A DNA stretch of 64,000 bases, from NCBI GenBank assembly GCA_009599575.1, contig VWND01000002.1, positions 1,612,001-1,676,000 of the forward strand, written 5' to 3'. The notes under the pieces were generated by a model. It saw only the letters and a program-made list of their open reading frames with translations. It was not told the origin of the DNA and made no database searches. The position numbers and the translations under genes were made by a program. Of this stretch, positions 1 to 9,774 are shown piece by piece. This DNA comes from Blumeriella jaapii (Eukaryota; Ascomycota; Leotiomycetes; Helotiales; Drepanopezizaceae). The stretch's first letter is position 1. Every line of letters begins with the position of its first letter.

Positions 1-1595
1 GTGTAATCATCGGCTTCGTTCGAGTCTTGTCGGCCGTATATCTCGGGAACAGTGAAAGCTCGCAAGAGGCAGAACCACACCTCGTGCGCCACGCGCGATT
101 CCAATGCAATGTAGACGGGTCGGAATATAGATAGCTGGGTGGAAGTTGACGTATACTGTGGAAATATTGCAATACAATACTCTTCGTCAAGGACAGATCT
201 GTCTAGTCGTTGTATTGCACAACGTGATAGCTGAGAAAGTTGGATGACTGACAGCAGCGTAGAGTCATTGCTTGTTAGAAGCTTGAACTCTCCGTTATCT
301 TGAAGAACACAAGACACTCTTCGCCAACCAGACCCGTTGGATGAACGCAAGTCACGGGTCGAGGAACGACGCACAATGGCGGTTGGAGAGGACGGGGCTC
401 CCTTATCCCAAAGCAGCAATTTTGCCACCTTGATAATCGTCCCCCCTCTTTGATTGTTACCGAGCAACGACTCACGCCTCCGATTTGGCGGTCTGCTCTC
501 TATAAAAGACGTTGCTGGAGATGCTGGAGATGCTGGAGCGCTGACCGAGAGGGAAGTCGTTCGGATCTGTTGCCAGCACAACAACGCTGCCAGCCAGAGA
601 TCGTACTCCGTAGGGACCATCGGCGCAAGATAGATTTGAATACCTAATGCTTTATTCGACAGCCCAAGACGTCTTGTCGGTCTTTCTGACGAATCTATGG
701 GCTTTACTCGACATCCGCGTAGATCAGAGATGACAGCTAAGTGCAAGGGCCCTGTATCACTACCTTCGAACATGAGAGATCCTTTGGCATCGTCGATGTA
801 ACAGACTCCGGCATGCCAAGAGCCATTTTCGTCAGCCTGGTATTCAACCTTTCCTCTCATACGACCACACAAAGTCTTCATTAACATCAAGATCTTATTG
901 GCGTCTCCAGTCATCACTGGCAGAGGGAGCGAGTTAACGGAGGGAACATCGCCCATGTTCAGCTGCGGCGATGTTGGCCTCGACTGTCGCGTTGTCAGAC
1001 GGCGCCCGCTTTTCACTGAACTGGGTTCTGGCGGGTTTGCGGATCGCGGTGAGTAGCTCGGCAGCGTAGACGTATCAGACTGAGGTGATCCCTCGCGGAA
1101 CGAAGATGACGTTGAGTGTACGGAGCCGATTCGGTGCCGGCTTGTCGACACGCTGCTCGAAGCTTTCCGTTGATGGGGAGGTTCGGCGACGGTGCGATTG
1201 CGAGGCCGACCGTGAAGACTGACCGGTGGTCCGGCGCAGCGAGGTCCACCTCCTCTTCCATCGAAAGAATCGGTGCTGTATGAGTCCTGAAGGACAAATC
1301 CGTGACGGCGGTCCGGGGGTTTCTCTCCTCCTTGTAGAAGCCGGGGCGATATTTGGACAGGGCCGATGCCGAAGGAGCCATCTTCCGACTCATCACGGCT
1401 CTCTGCTGTCAACGACGGCCATGCTGTACTGCTGTGCGTTCGCGCTCTCTGTGTTGCGTGAGGGTCGCTTGGTCTCTCGAGATTCCTTTCCAGAGTTTCG
1501 GAGGCATTACGTTGCCAGTTTTGCAGCGCGCCGTGACTATCTCCGCGTTCGCCAGAGGCTCTGCCGTCCATACCGAGAGGTAGGATGTCGTTCAT
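1..1595 (-). CDS. BUD2/CLA2-type Ras GTPase-activating protein, N-terminal part (runs off the left edge)
   Basis: One uninterrupted minus-strand frame covers 1682 down to base 1. The first in-frame ATG is at 1595, and a stop at 1683-1685 closes the frame upstream, so a further 5' exon cannot be ruled out. The first ~220 codons are Ser/Arg/Pro-rich and look disordered. The next part (about 960 to 1) resembles the N-terminal PH-like region of fungal BUD2/CLA2 RasGAPs, including blocks such as LMKTLCGRM, DLRGCRV, QLSQLSRCAIQRLD and VWFCLLRAFTVPEIYG. The C2 and RasGAP domains expected downstream lie outside the window. The family stimulates GTP hydrolysis on Rsr1/Bud1-type GTPases at the cortex to set growth sites. 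Family membership comes from recalled motif similarity. The start codon is uncertain. Confidence 0.7.
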   Translation of the reverse strand, partial: MNDILPLGMDGRASGERGDSHGALQNWQRNASETLERNLERPSDPHATQRARTHSSTAWPSLTAESRDESEDGSFGIGPVQISPRLLQGGEKPPDRRHGFVLQDSYSTDSFDGRGGGPRCAGPPVSLHGRPRNRTVAEPPHQRKASSSVSTSRHRIGSVHSTSSSFREGSPQSDTSTLPSYSPRSANPPEPSSVKSGRRLTTRQSRPTSPQLNMGDVPSVNSLPLPVMTGDANKILMLMKTLCGRMRGKVEYQADENGSWHAGVCYIDDAKGSLMFEGSDTGPLHLAVISDLRGCRVKPIDSSERPTRRLGLSNKALGIQIYLAPMVPTEYDLWLAALLCWQQIRTTSLSVSAPASPASPATSFIESRPPNRRRESLLGNNQRGGTIIKVAKLLLWDKGAPSSPTAIVRRSSTRDLRSSNGSGWRRVSCVLQDNGEFKLLTSNDSTLLSVIQLSQLSRCAIQRLDRSVLDEEYCIAIFPQYTSTSTQLSIFRPVYIALESRVAHEVWFCLLRAFTVPEIYGRQDSNEADDY

Positions 1596-1682
1596 CGGGT
1601 TCGTGTATGCCGTCTCATGCCTTTTCCTCCCACTCGACAATCGATTCTGGCCGCGACGTACAGTGGGATTGGCTTGCGCTTC

Positions 1683-2843
1683 CTACTGTGGCGGACAGAG
1701 GCACCTTATCTACCAGCCGTTCCAGAGCAGGAGCAGGAGCAGGAGGAGTCGGCGCAGACTGGAGCGCTGTGCACGGCGGGGGTCGAAGGAGAATCAATCC
1801 TCGATGTCTTTCCGTCCGAAGAATGGCGCTATCTGTCGACAATCCTTGGGGTTGCAGGCCGCAAGTCTTCCCAATACCGATCTCCCTTCCCTCCTCTCCT
1901 TCATCGTCGCTCGCCCAGCAGCGGATCGAGGAAAGGCGTCGACAATGGGACGAGAGGCGAGCGTTCCCGTGCAAGACCGACGCCGAGATTCCTGGCGCCG
2001 AGGATGGCTGAGATGGTGTGTTGAATGTGTATTTGGGTGGACAAGAGCGTGAATGCCTTCAGCTGAATCGGCTCTGACGGGATGATGCTCTCACGGGATG
2101 ATGTCGTTTGCCGGGCTAAAAGCATAAGTACTGTAAGTAAGCCTTGATCGTCGGAAATGGCGTCGGCCATGGCGGCTGGCTCTCGGACGAGCGATTGGGT
2201 CTGGGCCTGATTATGCTTTCATCGCTGATCCTGCTCCTGCGCTCCGACAACTTCTTTTACTGGGGGTCTACCGTATTCTGTACGTACAGAACGTACAGTA
2301 CCAACAAGGTATGCACTATGTGTTTGTCAGAAGAGATGGGGTTTGCCATCCTTTGCGCGGCAATCAATGCGTGTCGGGTTCCTGAGATGGCGAGTACCGT
2401 GTTTGCACAAGAAGGAGAAGGAGGAGGAAAAGGAGGAGGAAAAGGAGGAGGAGGAGGAGGAGAAGAAGAAGAAGAAGGAGAAGAAGAAGAGGGAGAAGCG
2501 AGTACGGTACAGAACATACAGTACAAACGAACGGCAAAAGCCTCTCCGATCATCGAGTGTGAATATTGAAGCGATATTTACATTGTGCAGCGCCGTCGTC
2601 AACTACCATCATCCCCATAGCTCATCAATCATTGTGGCATTCATTGACCCGGAAGTAACATAGGAACGCAAATAACGCCCCAAAAGCCAGTGCCAGATCC
2701 AGATCCAGATCCAGCAGATCCAGTCCAGTCCAACCCCTCCCCAATCCCAGCAGCAAACCTACATACGTAAACCTAGACGAACCCGCACAATTGCTTCCCA
2801 AGAAGGAAAAAAGATCGGAACTGAGAGCCTTCAAGACCCTCGC
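1683..2843. other. Intergenic / 5' region with low-complexity DNA
   Basis: No gene is supported here. Overlapping open frames on both strands at 1615-2170 come from compositional bias (Arg/Gln/Glu or Pro/Ala runs) and match nothing I recognise. Some of this may be the 5' leader or a first exon of the RasGAP gene. It also holds a polypurine tract and GTACAG-type motifs listed separately. Confidence 0.5.
2410..2498. repeat. GGA/GAA polypurine microsatellite
   Basis: About 90 bases of almost pure purine, GGA repeats grading into GAA repeats on the plus strand. It creates artefactual open frames (Glu/Gly-rich on plus, Ser/Pro- or Phe-rich on minus). Such mirror-like homopurine runs can form triplex DNA, which is inference only. 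Confidence 0.9.
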
Positions 2844-3962
2844 TTATCTGAGCGACTTGTCCGACAGCCCACCGAGTCCTGGACTCGATGGACTCAGAGG
2901 TTGACTACGCGCGCCACTGAGGTCTGCACTGCCAGTTCTCCTCAATGCCTGGGTCATGGTCTCTATCGTCAACTCGCTGCTGCCCAGGGAGGCGAGCGTT
3001 GATGTTGGACTGCCTAGCGGCCTCCCCTTGGTAGACATGTCAATGCCTTTCAACGATGCCGACTGGCTAGTTGGAGGCGAAGTGCCGAGACCCTGAGACG
3101 ATACGGGAGAGCGAATTGGCGAAGGGGATCTATTGTGACCTGATGACAGCGAGCTTAGGCCTGCTACGTAGATAGGATCTTTGCTTCCCGCATGCTCAGC
3201 GTGCTCCGACTGTACAATGTCCGAGAACGATATGAAACTAAGGCGTTTAATATCCGGACTGTCGAGAGAGCCATAATACGAAGTGGCGTCGTCTTTTTCT
3301 GGAGAGCCACTGGCATCGTACGAGGCATTCCCACCACTCGGCTCCAAACTTCCCACGCCTGTAGCACTCATGGAAGCTGGTATGGTCGCTGGTTGATGAG
3401 ACGAATGCGTCACGATCTCCACCGTATCCGGATCGACGCGGCTCGTGATCGCCTCGGAGGATGCATCAAGAACAGGTGGGATGTGGTTTTCGGTCTGAAT
3501 GTGAGAAGGAATCGCGGGAGAGGTTGCGACTGGAAGAGCGCTCTCCTGGACGTCGCGCTCGAAGATTTGCGATCCGGCGGGAGAAACAGGTCGTGGAGAT
3601 GAAGAGAATAGCTTCGGGTGAGGGGAGGACGACGCTGGGTATGGCTGATCTGAGGGGTGTCTTTGGGGAGACTCGACAGGAGCGTTTCCGACCACTGGCT
3701 GTGCAACCGTCGTTGAATTGTTGCCAGCAGCCAAAGAAGCGTTGGCCTTGGTGGTCTCCTTCTTCTTGGTATCCTTCTTCTTCTTTCCAAAGCCGAACAA
3801 TCTTCGCTTTCCCGTCTTGCCCTCATCGCTTGTCAGCTCCTCCTCCACATCACTGCTGCCGGCTTCATTGACGGCGCCGGGTGGCATCGACACACGCGCT
3901 GGACTGTGGGCCCCTGGGGCAGCCGTATTGGGCGGCAGCATGCTTGCCTTGGATGCGCTCAT
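2844..3962 (-). CDS. Conserved filamentous-fungal protein of unknown function (372 aa)
   Basis: Single-exon frame. I place the start at 3962 because from that Met the sequence has the features I recall from fungal homologues and the ATG sits in a good context (TTCAACATGAG). The same frame stays open to an ATG at 4457, but that upstream part is Val/Ala- and Arg-rich, unlike the rest, and is probably 5' leader. The protein is Ser/Pro-rich and mostly disordered, with a lysine cluster (GKKKKDTKKK) near residue 60 and a conserved-looking core SPDIKRLSFISFSDIVQSEH past mid-length, followed by SP-rich segments and a helical C-terminal motif. No enzyme domain is visible. It is divergently arranged with the MRPL20 gene (425-bp shared upstream region). 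Function unknown. Confidence 0.75.
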   Translation of the reverse strand: MSASKASMLPPNTAAPGAHSPARVSMPPGAVNEAGSSDVEEELTSDEGKTGKRRLFGFGKKKKDTKKKETTKANASLAAGNNSTTVAQPVVGNAPVESPQRHPSDQPYPASSSPHPKLFSSSPRPVSPAGSQIFERDVQESALPVATSPAIPSHIQTENHIPPVLDASSEAITSRVDPDTVEIVTHSSHQPATIPASMSATGVGSLEPSGGNASYDASGSPEKDDATSYYGSLDSPDIKRLSFISFSDIVQSEHAEHAGSKDPIYVAGLSSLSSGHNRSPSPIRSPVSSQGLGTSPPTSQSASLKGIDMSTKGRPLGSPTSTLASLGSSELTIETMTQALRRTGSADLSGARSQPLSPSSPGLGGLSDKSLR

Positions 3963-4387
3963 GTTGAAGGTCTTGGTGAGTTCAGCGTATTTCGTGCTGG
4001 CGCACCGCCAACTCCCACGGTCCTGATGGTGTCGGTGTCTGGAGACGGGAGAAGTGCTCAAAGAGCGTGCGGACTCGGACACATTGCTTTTTGTTGTGAT
4101 GTAGCCCGTGTCTCGCACAACCAATCTCGAGGCGAGGGCGAAGGCGTTGTCGTTGTCGTTGTCGTGGAGCCGGATCTCATGATACTGACCTTCCCTTCTG
4201 TGCTCTGTGCTCCTTCGGAGCCCCACCCCTGCACGCCCTGCCCCTAACCATCGTACAGTGTGTGAAGTCCGTGAGAGGAAAATATAGTGGTGGCAACCTC
4301 GAAAGGCGATAACCTCCACGCAAGACAGAACAACAGCAACAGCTACAGCAACAACAGCAACAGCAGCCTTGCGACCTCTCGGCAGCC

Positions 4388-5010
4388 ATGGAATCTCGGC
4401 TGGTGAGAAGGCCTGCCCTCGACTTGCTGGCGGGCAGAAGTCACTGCCTGCTCGCACTCAATGCCAGCTCCCGACGACAACAATCCTCATTTCGACGCTC
4501 GAAACAACGCCTGAATGTCAAGCCCGACCAATCTTTCCTGCTCTCAGACACTTCTCCTCAACGAGATCACATCATCTTCAATCCGCCCTCCTCTGCCCCC
4601 TCCGTCTACCACACGCCTCTCAAATTCCTCCCCAAGGAAGACAAGCGGCGACAGCTCCTCGCGGCCACCGCCGCGCGACTTCAACCCTCAACACCAGTGC
4701 TTCCTCCTAAAGTAAGGCCGAATGGAAACCACCTACCGCACCACCACTTGAAGGAGTCGGATATTGCGGAGATCTACAAGCTGCACAAGAAGGACCCAGA
4801 AGTTTGGGGGTGCAATAAACTGGCGCGGAAGTTCAACTGCTCGCCGTTCTTCCTGACCATGCTTCTGAGCCAATCGGGGGTGGACGATTCGCAGCGGAAG
4901 GCGAGAGGGAGGCGAAGAGACAGGCGGTGATGTCTGGATGGGGACCACGACGGAAGAAGGCTCGAGCAGATCGGGATAAGAGATTCGAGCTTGCTCTGAT
5001 GGGTGAGTAA
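4388..5010 (+). CDS. MRPL20: Mitochondrial large-subunit ribosomal protein, MRPL20 type, with an apparent frameshift near the 3' end
   Basis: The protein begins with an Arg/Ser-rich mitochondrial targeting-like leader, then a Pro-rich segment, then the family core HHHLKESDIAEIYKLHKKDP and KFNCSPFFLTML, as in fungal mitochondrial L20 proteins (a 54S mitoribosome subunit). The frame opened at 4388 ends at a stop at 4928-4930 after a short Arg-rich run. The expected C-terminus, with the motif SGWGPRRKKARADRDKRFEL, is present just downstream but in the -1 frame and stops at 5008-5010. The switch must lie around 4885-4915. No GT...AG pair fits there, so one base appears to be missing. Either this copy is mutated or the assembly has a 1-nt deletion. 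Identity is secure; the end of the protein is not. Confidence 0.8.
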
Positions 5011-6765
5011 GGTTGGCGACACGAAATGCAAGATCGGGGGCGGACAGTTTTGAAAGGAAATGCTGATCCACGGGAACGAGCGGAAGGATCGGTGGAAGTC
5101 ATCAGATGTGGTTCGGAAGCCCAATGTGCTTGCACCCTCGGCTCATGGGGCATTTTCTTCTGTGTTGGTTGGAGGCGCGCGCGAGGCGTTCGAGCAAATT
5201 GTAGGAACATGCATAACATCTCCCAAACTGGAAATCCTCCATCAGCCCCACAGTCCCATCCTTCGTCCAATTCTAGCAGCATCTGTATTGACGTGTGGAC
5301 AGGCTTGCATTGAGCCTTTGGCCTAGCCAGATTACTATCACGTAGCCTGACTGAACCGGGCTTGAGCGTAATACGTGAATCTGAATACTGAGGATTATGG
5401 CGTTTTATGGCTTTCATTCGACTGCTGCTGTTGAGATTCTGCTTTTGTCAATTGTCTTGCTTGTTTTTTGCCTGCATTGACATTTTTGCTTGGAGATATG
5501 AGTTGATGACGCCGAGCCGAAGGTGTCGTTCACCAGCAATTACACATACTGTTTGCCATTCTGTCTCATAGCGTTTCTGGGTTGCTACCGTGCTAATAAT
5601 GGAGATGCGTTGCAAAGTTCCAACGCGTTCTCGAGGAGCTCCGTTCAAGTTCAAAAACCAGAGAATAGCATCAAATGTGAGTCTGCTACGCATCGATGAT
5701 AGCTTAGAACGTCGGCATGATACTCTACTTCGCTTTAACAGCGCACTGCTCGTAGCTTTGCACGAATGCAAATGTCCACGGGTCATATTGGCAACAACCG
5801 TGGGTAGTGAGCAACCACCCTGTGGAACATGCCGGGGAGTGGTTCGACTATAGTCCATACTTTGAACCAAACGCGTGGTACCCGAATGACTGTTGTGACA
5901 TTTTTCGATTGAGTCACTCACTGCTATCAACTTGCGCACTGATTGAGACTGCTTTCAACAAATCACAAGCTGAGTGTACAATTTAGACTCTGTGTGCAAG
6001 TTGAGAGGTCTGCAATGTTACCCGAGGTGGTTGTGCGAAGCCGACATGGTCGCTTGCCTGAATTTTTCTGTGTCGCCTATATCATACACAAATGCCGACC
6101 TGTTTACATCTAGCAGGCGGGATGGCTTGGTTGGCAAGCTGTCTTCAGGACAAACTAGACGGGAATGGTTGGGAACCTGGTACCCAGGACTGAAAAACCT
6201 ATTCAATTAGGTTTGATATCTAGAATCTCACAGCATCAGTAGCTGCGGGGTTCTAGAGAAGTTTTGCTGGTGGAGCTTTTGAATGTGTGATACTTTTTTA
6301 GAGGGTCTTTTGACTGTGATGTAGTTGTTATTTTTTCGGGCGGGCAGGGTTATTTTGATTGTCTCGCTTATTTTGTCAACATCGGAGAAATATACCTCTG
6401 TGAAGCGGCTCTCCAGCTTCGCGATCATTTCCAAATCTGCAGAGGAACAAGATTCATTTTCTATTATACATGAATTAGTTTGCGAGGTCTTCTCACTAAT
6501 TGTGGGAAATATGAGTCTCAAAGGGTGAATAACTGTAAGAGCATTTAACCTTTGACTAATCGACAGAAGCATGTGAGCCACATGCTCCTTAGTCGTTATT
6601 CACGATACGTGTAGCTACGGTCGGAACCCTCGAGTATTATATAGGTTCACTTCTGCTCTAAGATCTGTACCTACCTGCTTCCACTACCCAGTCCCAAGCT
6701 TGTTCTCTCTTGACACTGGCTACTGTCTCATCCTTCTCCGTCCCTTGCACGAGACTCTCGCCAAC
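5011..6765. other. Gene-poor interval
   Basis: About 1.75 kb with only short unsupported frames on both strands and, from 5.4 kb on, AT-rich sequence. No domain, splice structure or RNA gene was recognised. The last ~130 bases are the promoter and leader of the next gene. Confidence 0.5.
6635..6644 (+). promoter_or_regulatory. TATA-like element upstream of the tandem ubiquitin-like gene
   Basis: ATTATATAGG lies 121-131 bases before the ATG at 6766, a normal distance for a fungal TATA box. Assigned on sequence and position only. Confidence 0.4.
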
Positions 6766-7308
6766 ATGGAGATAATCATCAAGTATCTTACAGGAGAGAA
6801 TCTTCACTTGGAAGTCACTTCTCAGACCACCATCTCGGAGTTGAAACTCATGGTCCGCAACCGCCAGGGAACACCATATCACCAACAGCGCTTACTCTTC
6901 CGGGGTAAACTTCTTGATGACAAATCCACCTTTGCGGACTCCAATATCTACCACCTCGACTTCATCTACCTCATATTGAACATCAGTCAGCGGAGCATCG
7001 GGAATGTGAGCCGTACCTGCACCATATTTATCAAAACCGAGGACAGCAAGGTCCTCACGTTGTCTGTACGGCCTTACAATACGGTTGACGAGGTTAAGAG
7101 CACAGTCCAAGACGAGTTGGGCGTGCCTTACTGGAGACAGGTGTTAAGATTCAGAGGAAAAGTCCTGAAGGATGAGGGGCGCTCATTGTTGAGCTGTGAT
7201 GTTTACAACGGGGCAATACTGCAGTTGACGATCAACCATCAAGACCCAGGTAGTCATTCAGACGAAGACATTCAACCAGACGATCGACTATCCAAGTTGA
7301 AACTCTGA
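6766..7308 (+). CDS. Protein of two tandem divergent ubiquitin-like domains (180 aa)
   Basis: Intronless. The ATG at 6766 begins directly with a ubiquitin-type beta strand (MEIIIKYL); the ATG at 6700 would add a non-conserved leader. Residues 1-70 and about 82-155 each follow the ubiquitin fold pattern: an opening strand, a TISELK/TVDEVK helix start, then LLFRGKLLDD or VLRFRGKVLKDEG, the counterpart of ubiquitin's LIFAGKQLEDG. Neither unit ends in the Arg-Gly-Gly needed for processing and conjugation, and an acidic tail of about 25 residues follows. It therefore looks like an adaptor-type ubiquitin-like protein, not a ubiquitin precursor. The two repeats differ strongly from each other, so this is not recent polyubiquitin decay. 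Function unknown. Confidence 0.8.
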   Translation: MEIIIKYLTGENLHLEVTSQTTISELKLMVRNRQGTPYHQQRLLFRGKLLDDKSTFADSNIYHLDFIYLILNISQRSIGNVSRTCTIFIKTEDSKVLTLSVRPYNTVDEVKSTVQDELGVPYWRQVLRFRGKVLKDEGRSLLSCDVYNGAILQLTINHQDPGSHSDEDIQPDDRLSKLKL

Positions 7309-7446
7309 TCCCCTCAGGCCGACAAGTCACGGGGATACTATGGCCACCGACAGAATGAAGTAAGGCCGCGGAGGGACAGTGACAGAGGGTAAGTGGTAGA
7401 CAGAGATGTAGAGCTACTCATCAATGCAAGATATACACGTTCTCGT

Positions 7447-8281
7447 TCATGTTTCTTGACCGAGACCATTCTCCTCTACCCATGCAGAAGGAGCAGCACG
7501 CACAAGGATCCAAGTAGTGCTCTTTTCCCGGCTCCCACCCCATCTCTCCAGATGCGCATCCACAGTTCCAACATCGACGAAGCCATTGTCCCGAAACATC
7601 TTCACGCTCGTTGGGCGAGCAGAAACCCACGTACGATCTCCGCTCTTGTCAGCAATCGTGTTACAGTGCTTGGTAAGCGCCGTTGCGAACCCTCTCTTCT
7701 GATACTCGGGGAGTACCATCGTAGCTTTCCGATCTGTATGCGTGAATTAGCAAGGCTGGGCGTGAGGGGGCGAGGAAGGGGGGCAACATACGGTAATCCT
7801 CTTCGGGATTCCAACCGTGGTTCTTGGAGTTGGATATGGAGATCAATAGTTGGAGAAGAGCATCCATATTCATGCCCTCAACTGCGGACGGCATGTGCGA
7901 GTCGTCCAGCACCTCGGCCTTGAGTTCCCTGGACATCTCGGCAACGTATTTCCAGGGATATTCTAGACCTGTCCACGCCACAATCTTTCTGTCGCCGTGT
8001 CAGCCTTGGCACTCTCTAGATGTATCGGAGAACCAGTATTGAGGCAAGGGCAGAAATTACCCCGTGGAAAGCTCCACCACCTTGTAATTCTTGATATCCG
8101 GCATTGTCCATCGCGGATTCAAGTTGGCCATGATCCACGGGTGCACCTCCTCTGCTTTCACGCTCTTGAAGATGGACACCCATACCTCGTCAGATCCGTA
8201 AGCTGACATCAAGACATGCCAAAGCTCTTCCATGTCCTCCAGAGAGGCTTCTCTAATCTCGAATCCAGGCTGAGGTGACAT
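7447..8281 (-). CDS. GNAT-family N-acetyltransferase (234 aa, 3 exons)
   Basis: Exons 8281-8061, 7988-7792 and 7733-7447 join in phase through introns with GTAATT and GTATGT donors and CAG acceptors. The N-terminus (FEIREASLEDMEELWHVL) and the C-terminal block LPEYQKRGFATALTKH, an acetyl-CoA-binding Q/RxxGxG/A loop, are typical of GNAT acetyltransferases that pass an acetyl group from acetyl-CoA to an amine. The arrangement resembles the many small secondary-metabolism or detoxification GNATs of fungi; substrate unknown. A Met at 8404 also lies in frame, but the part between it and 8281 is Arg/Lys-rich and not family-like. Confidence 0.8.
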
Positions 8282-8778
8282 CTTGTAATATCGGATCCTG
8301 GAACGTTTCCGAGGTTGTAGAGCAATGTCACAAAACTTGCGCTTGGAATCGAAGTGGTTTGACGACTGCGGGCGTACCCTTAGTTTTGTACTCGCTCCCT
8401 GCATCCCAAATATGCCGTTACATGTTGCATCTCACCTCAGTTCCCGCTATCTGACCGGTTTGTGAGGCACAGCAGTGCCGGAAGTAAGAGCTTAAATCCT
8501 TAAGAGGTTCGTTGAGTTGAGACACCTCACTCTTTGAGCCGACTGTTTTCTTACGAAACTAACTTCTATTACCAGCTGATGATGGAAGACCTAGACGTGC
8601 AAGTAAAAGTATTGGGACAAACCCTTTCTCATCTCTCACTAACGCCGAGGGGCTGTACTACCTGTAATGCTATCATGACGCCTTTGGTAATGCTAATTCC
8701 AATCCTTCGCTTACTATCAAATCCAATTTCGACTGTGAACTGAAACCCCATACAAAGACTGACCACGAACCTCGAACA
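8282..8778. other. Intergenic spacer between the GNAT and ALG13 genes
   Basis: About 500 bases holding the promoter side of the GNAT gene and the 3' side of ALG13. No gene, repeat or RNA was seen. Confidence 0.5.
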
Positions 8779-9479
8779 TCAATCTAGCCTGGCACGAACG
8801 TCGTCCTCGTAGCCTACAACATTATCCACGATGGTGGCGAAGCTGGTGCTATTGTGACCACCCCATGCCTTCTCTTCTTTCGTACATGCAGCTCTGATTG
8901 CTGAAGCCAAATCCCTTACATCTGATTAGCTGCATCCTGGAACAGGCCATTTTTGGATGTGTGCTTGCAGAAATCCGATTGAGATCAAGGACAGACTTAC
9001 CGAATGTCACCCCTTGTTGCATACCCCTGAGCTTCTAGCTCGCCAGCAAGCTCTTCTTGATGATTATCCAGTAACGATGAATTTGGTACCACGACTAGTG
9101 GGACAGCGAGTCTCATAGCATCCAAAATCGTCCCGGCACCTGTCGCTCACATGGTAAGTCACTGTTCAAAATCGAAAGCAAGGGGTGACATACCAGCATG
9201 GCAGATAATGAGCCCTTTCCCAGAGCCCCCTTTCGCCTGACAAGCTCTCATCTCCTTATGCAGGCCATTTTTTTTAAAGTCAAACCCCGTGATGATAAGT
9301 CCTTGAGTGTCGGTAGGTCTCAATTCCTCGAACGCCGGCATGGAGTCTCCACATTGGAAATTTAGATTAGTAAAGCCATTTTCGACAAACGCTTGGAGAG
9401 ATTCCGGAGCAAGAGCCGCTTTGATGAGCTCGGTGAACTTTGCTGTGGCACCCGTGGTGATGAAGCACTCTTTGGTCAT
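8779..9479 (-). CDS. ALG13: UDP-GlcNAc transferase catalytic subunit Alg13 (186 aa, 3 exons)
   Basis: Exons 9479-9194, 9139-9001 and 8914-8779. Intron 1 is GTATGT...CAG. Intron 2 is GTAAGT with its acceptor at AAG, the only choice that restores the frame. The protein opens with [15 protein letters not shown] and carries the GT28-type C-terminal signature: [23 protein letters not shown], then [16 protein letters not shown]. With the membrane partner Alg14 on the ER, Alg13 adds the second GlcNAc to dolichol-PP-GlcNAc in N-glycan precursor synthesis. The length fits fungal Alg13. It is divergent from RSM24 with 295 bp between the starts. Confidence 0.9.
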
Positions 9480-9774
9480 TGTACCATTGAAGTATGATTG
9501 TATTTTGAGAAATGGAAATGGAACAGGTTACAAGTTGGGTTGAGTCTATAGTCGTGCTGTTACTTTGGTGCTTTTGAGCAAGTCAAAAGTGATGCTAACT
9601 AGAAGTCACAAACGATGGGATGATCGAGCTTGATCGATCCCCACTAGCGATAGGGAGAGATCGGGTGTAGGTTTACAATCACGCGGGTGTCGAATTATCA
9701 GCCCGAAACAGAGCCGCAATTTTGTTCCAATTCACTCTCTTACTCACACAATCGGCAACGAGGAGCAAATAACC

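Noticed and set aside
2343..2663. Open frame with a long Glu/Lys run
   Set aside because: Product of the GGA/GAA microsatellite; overlapping frames on both strands are equally open.
3963..4457. N-terminal extension of the 2844-3962 protein
   Set aside because: In frame but with a different composition; the downstream Met has a better context and gives a family-like start.
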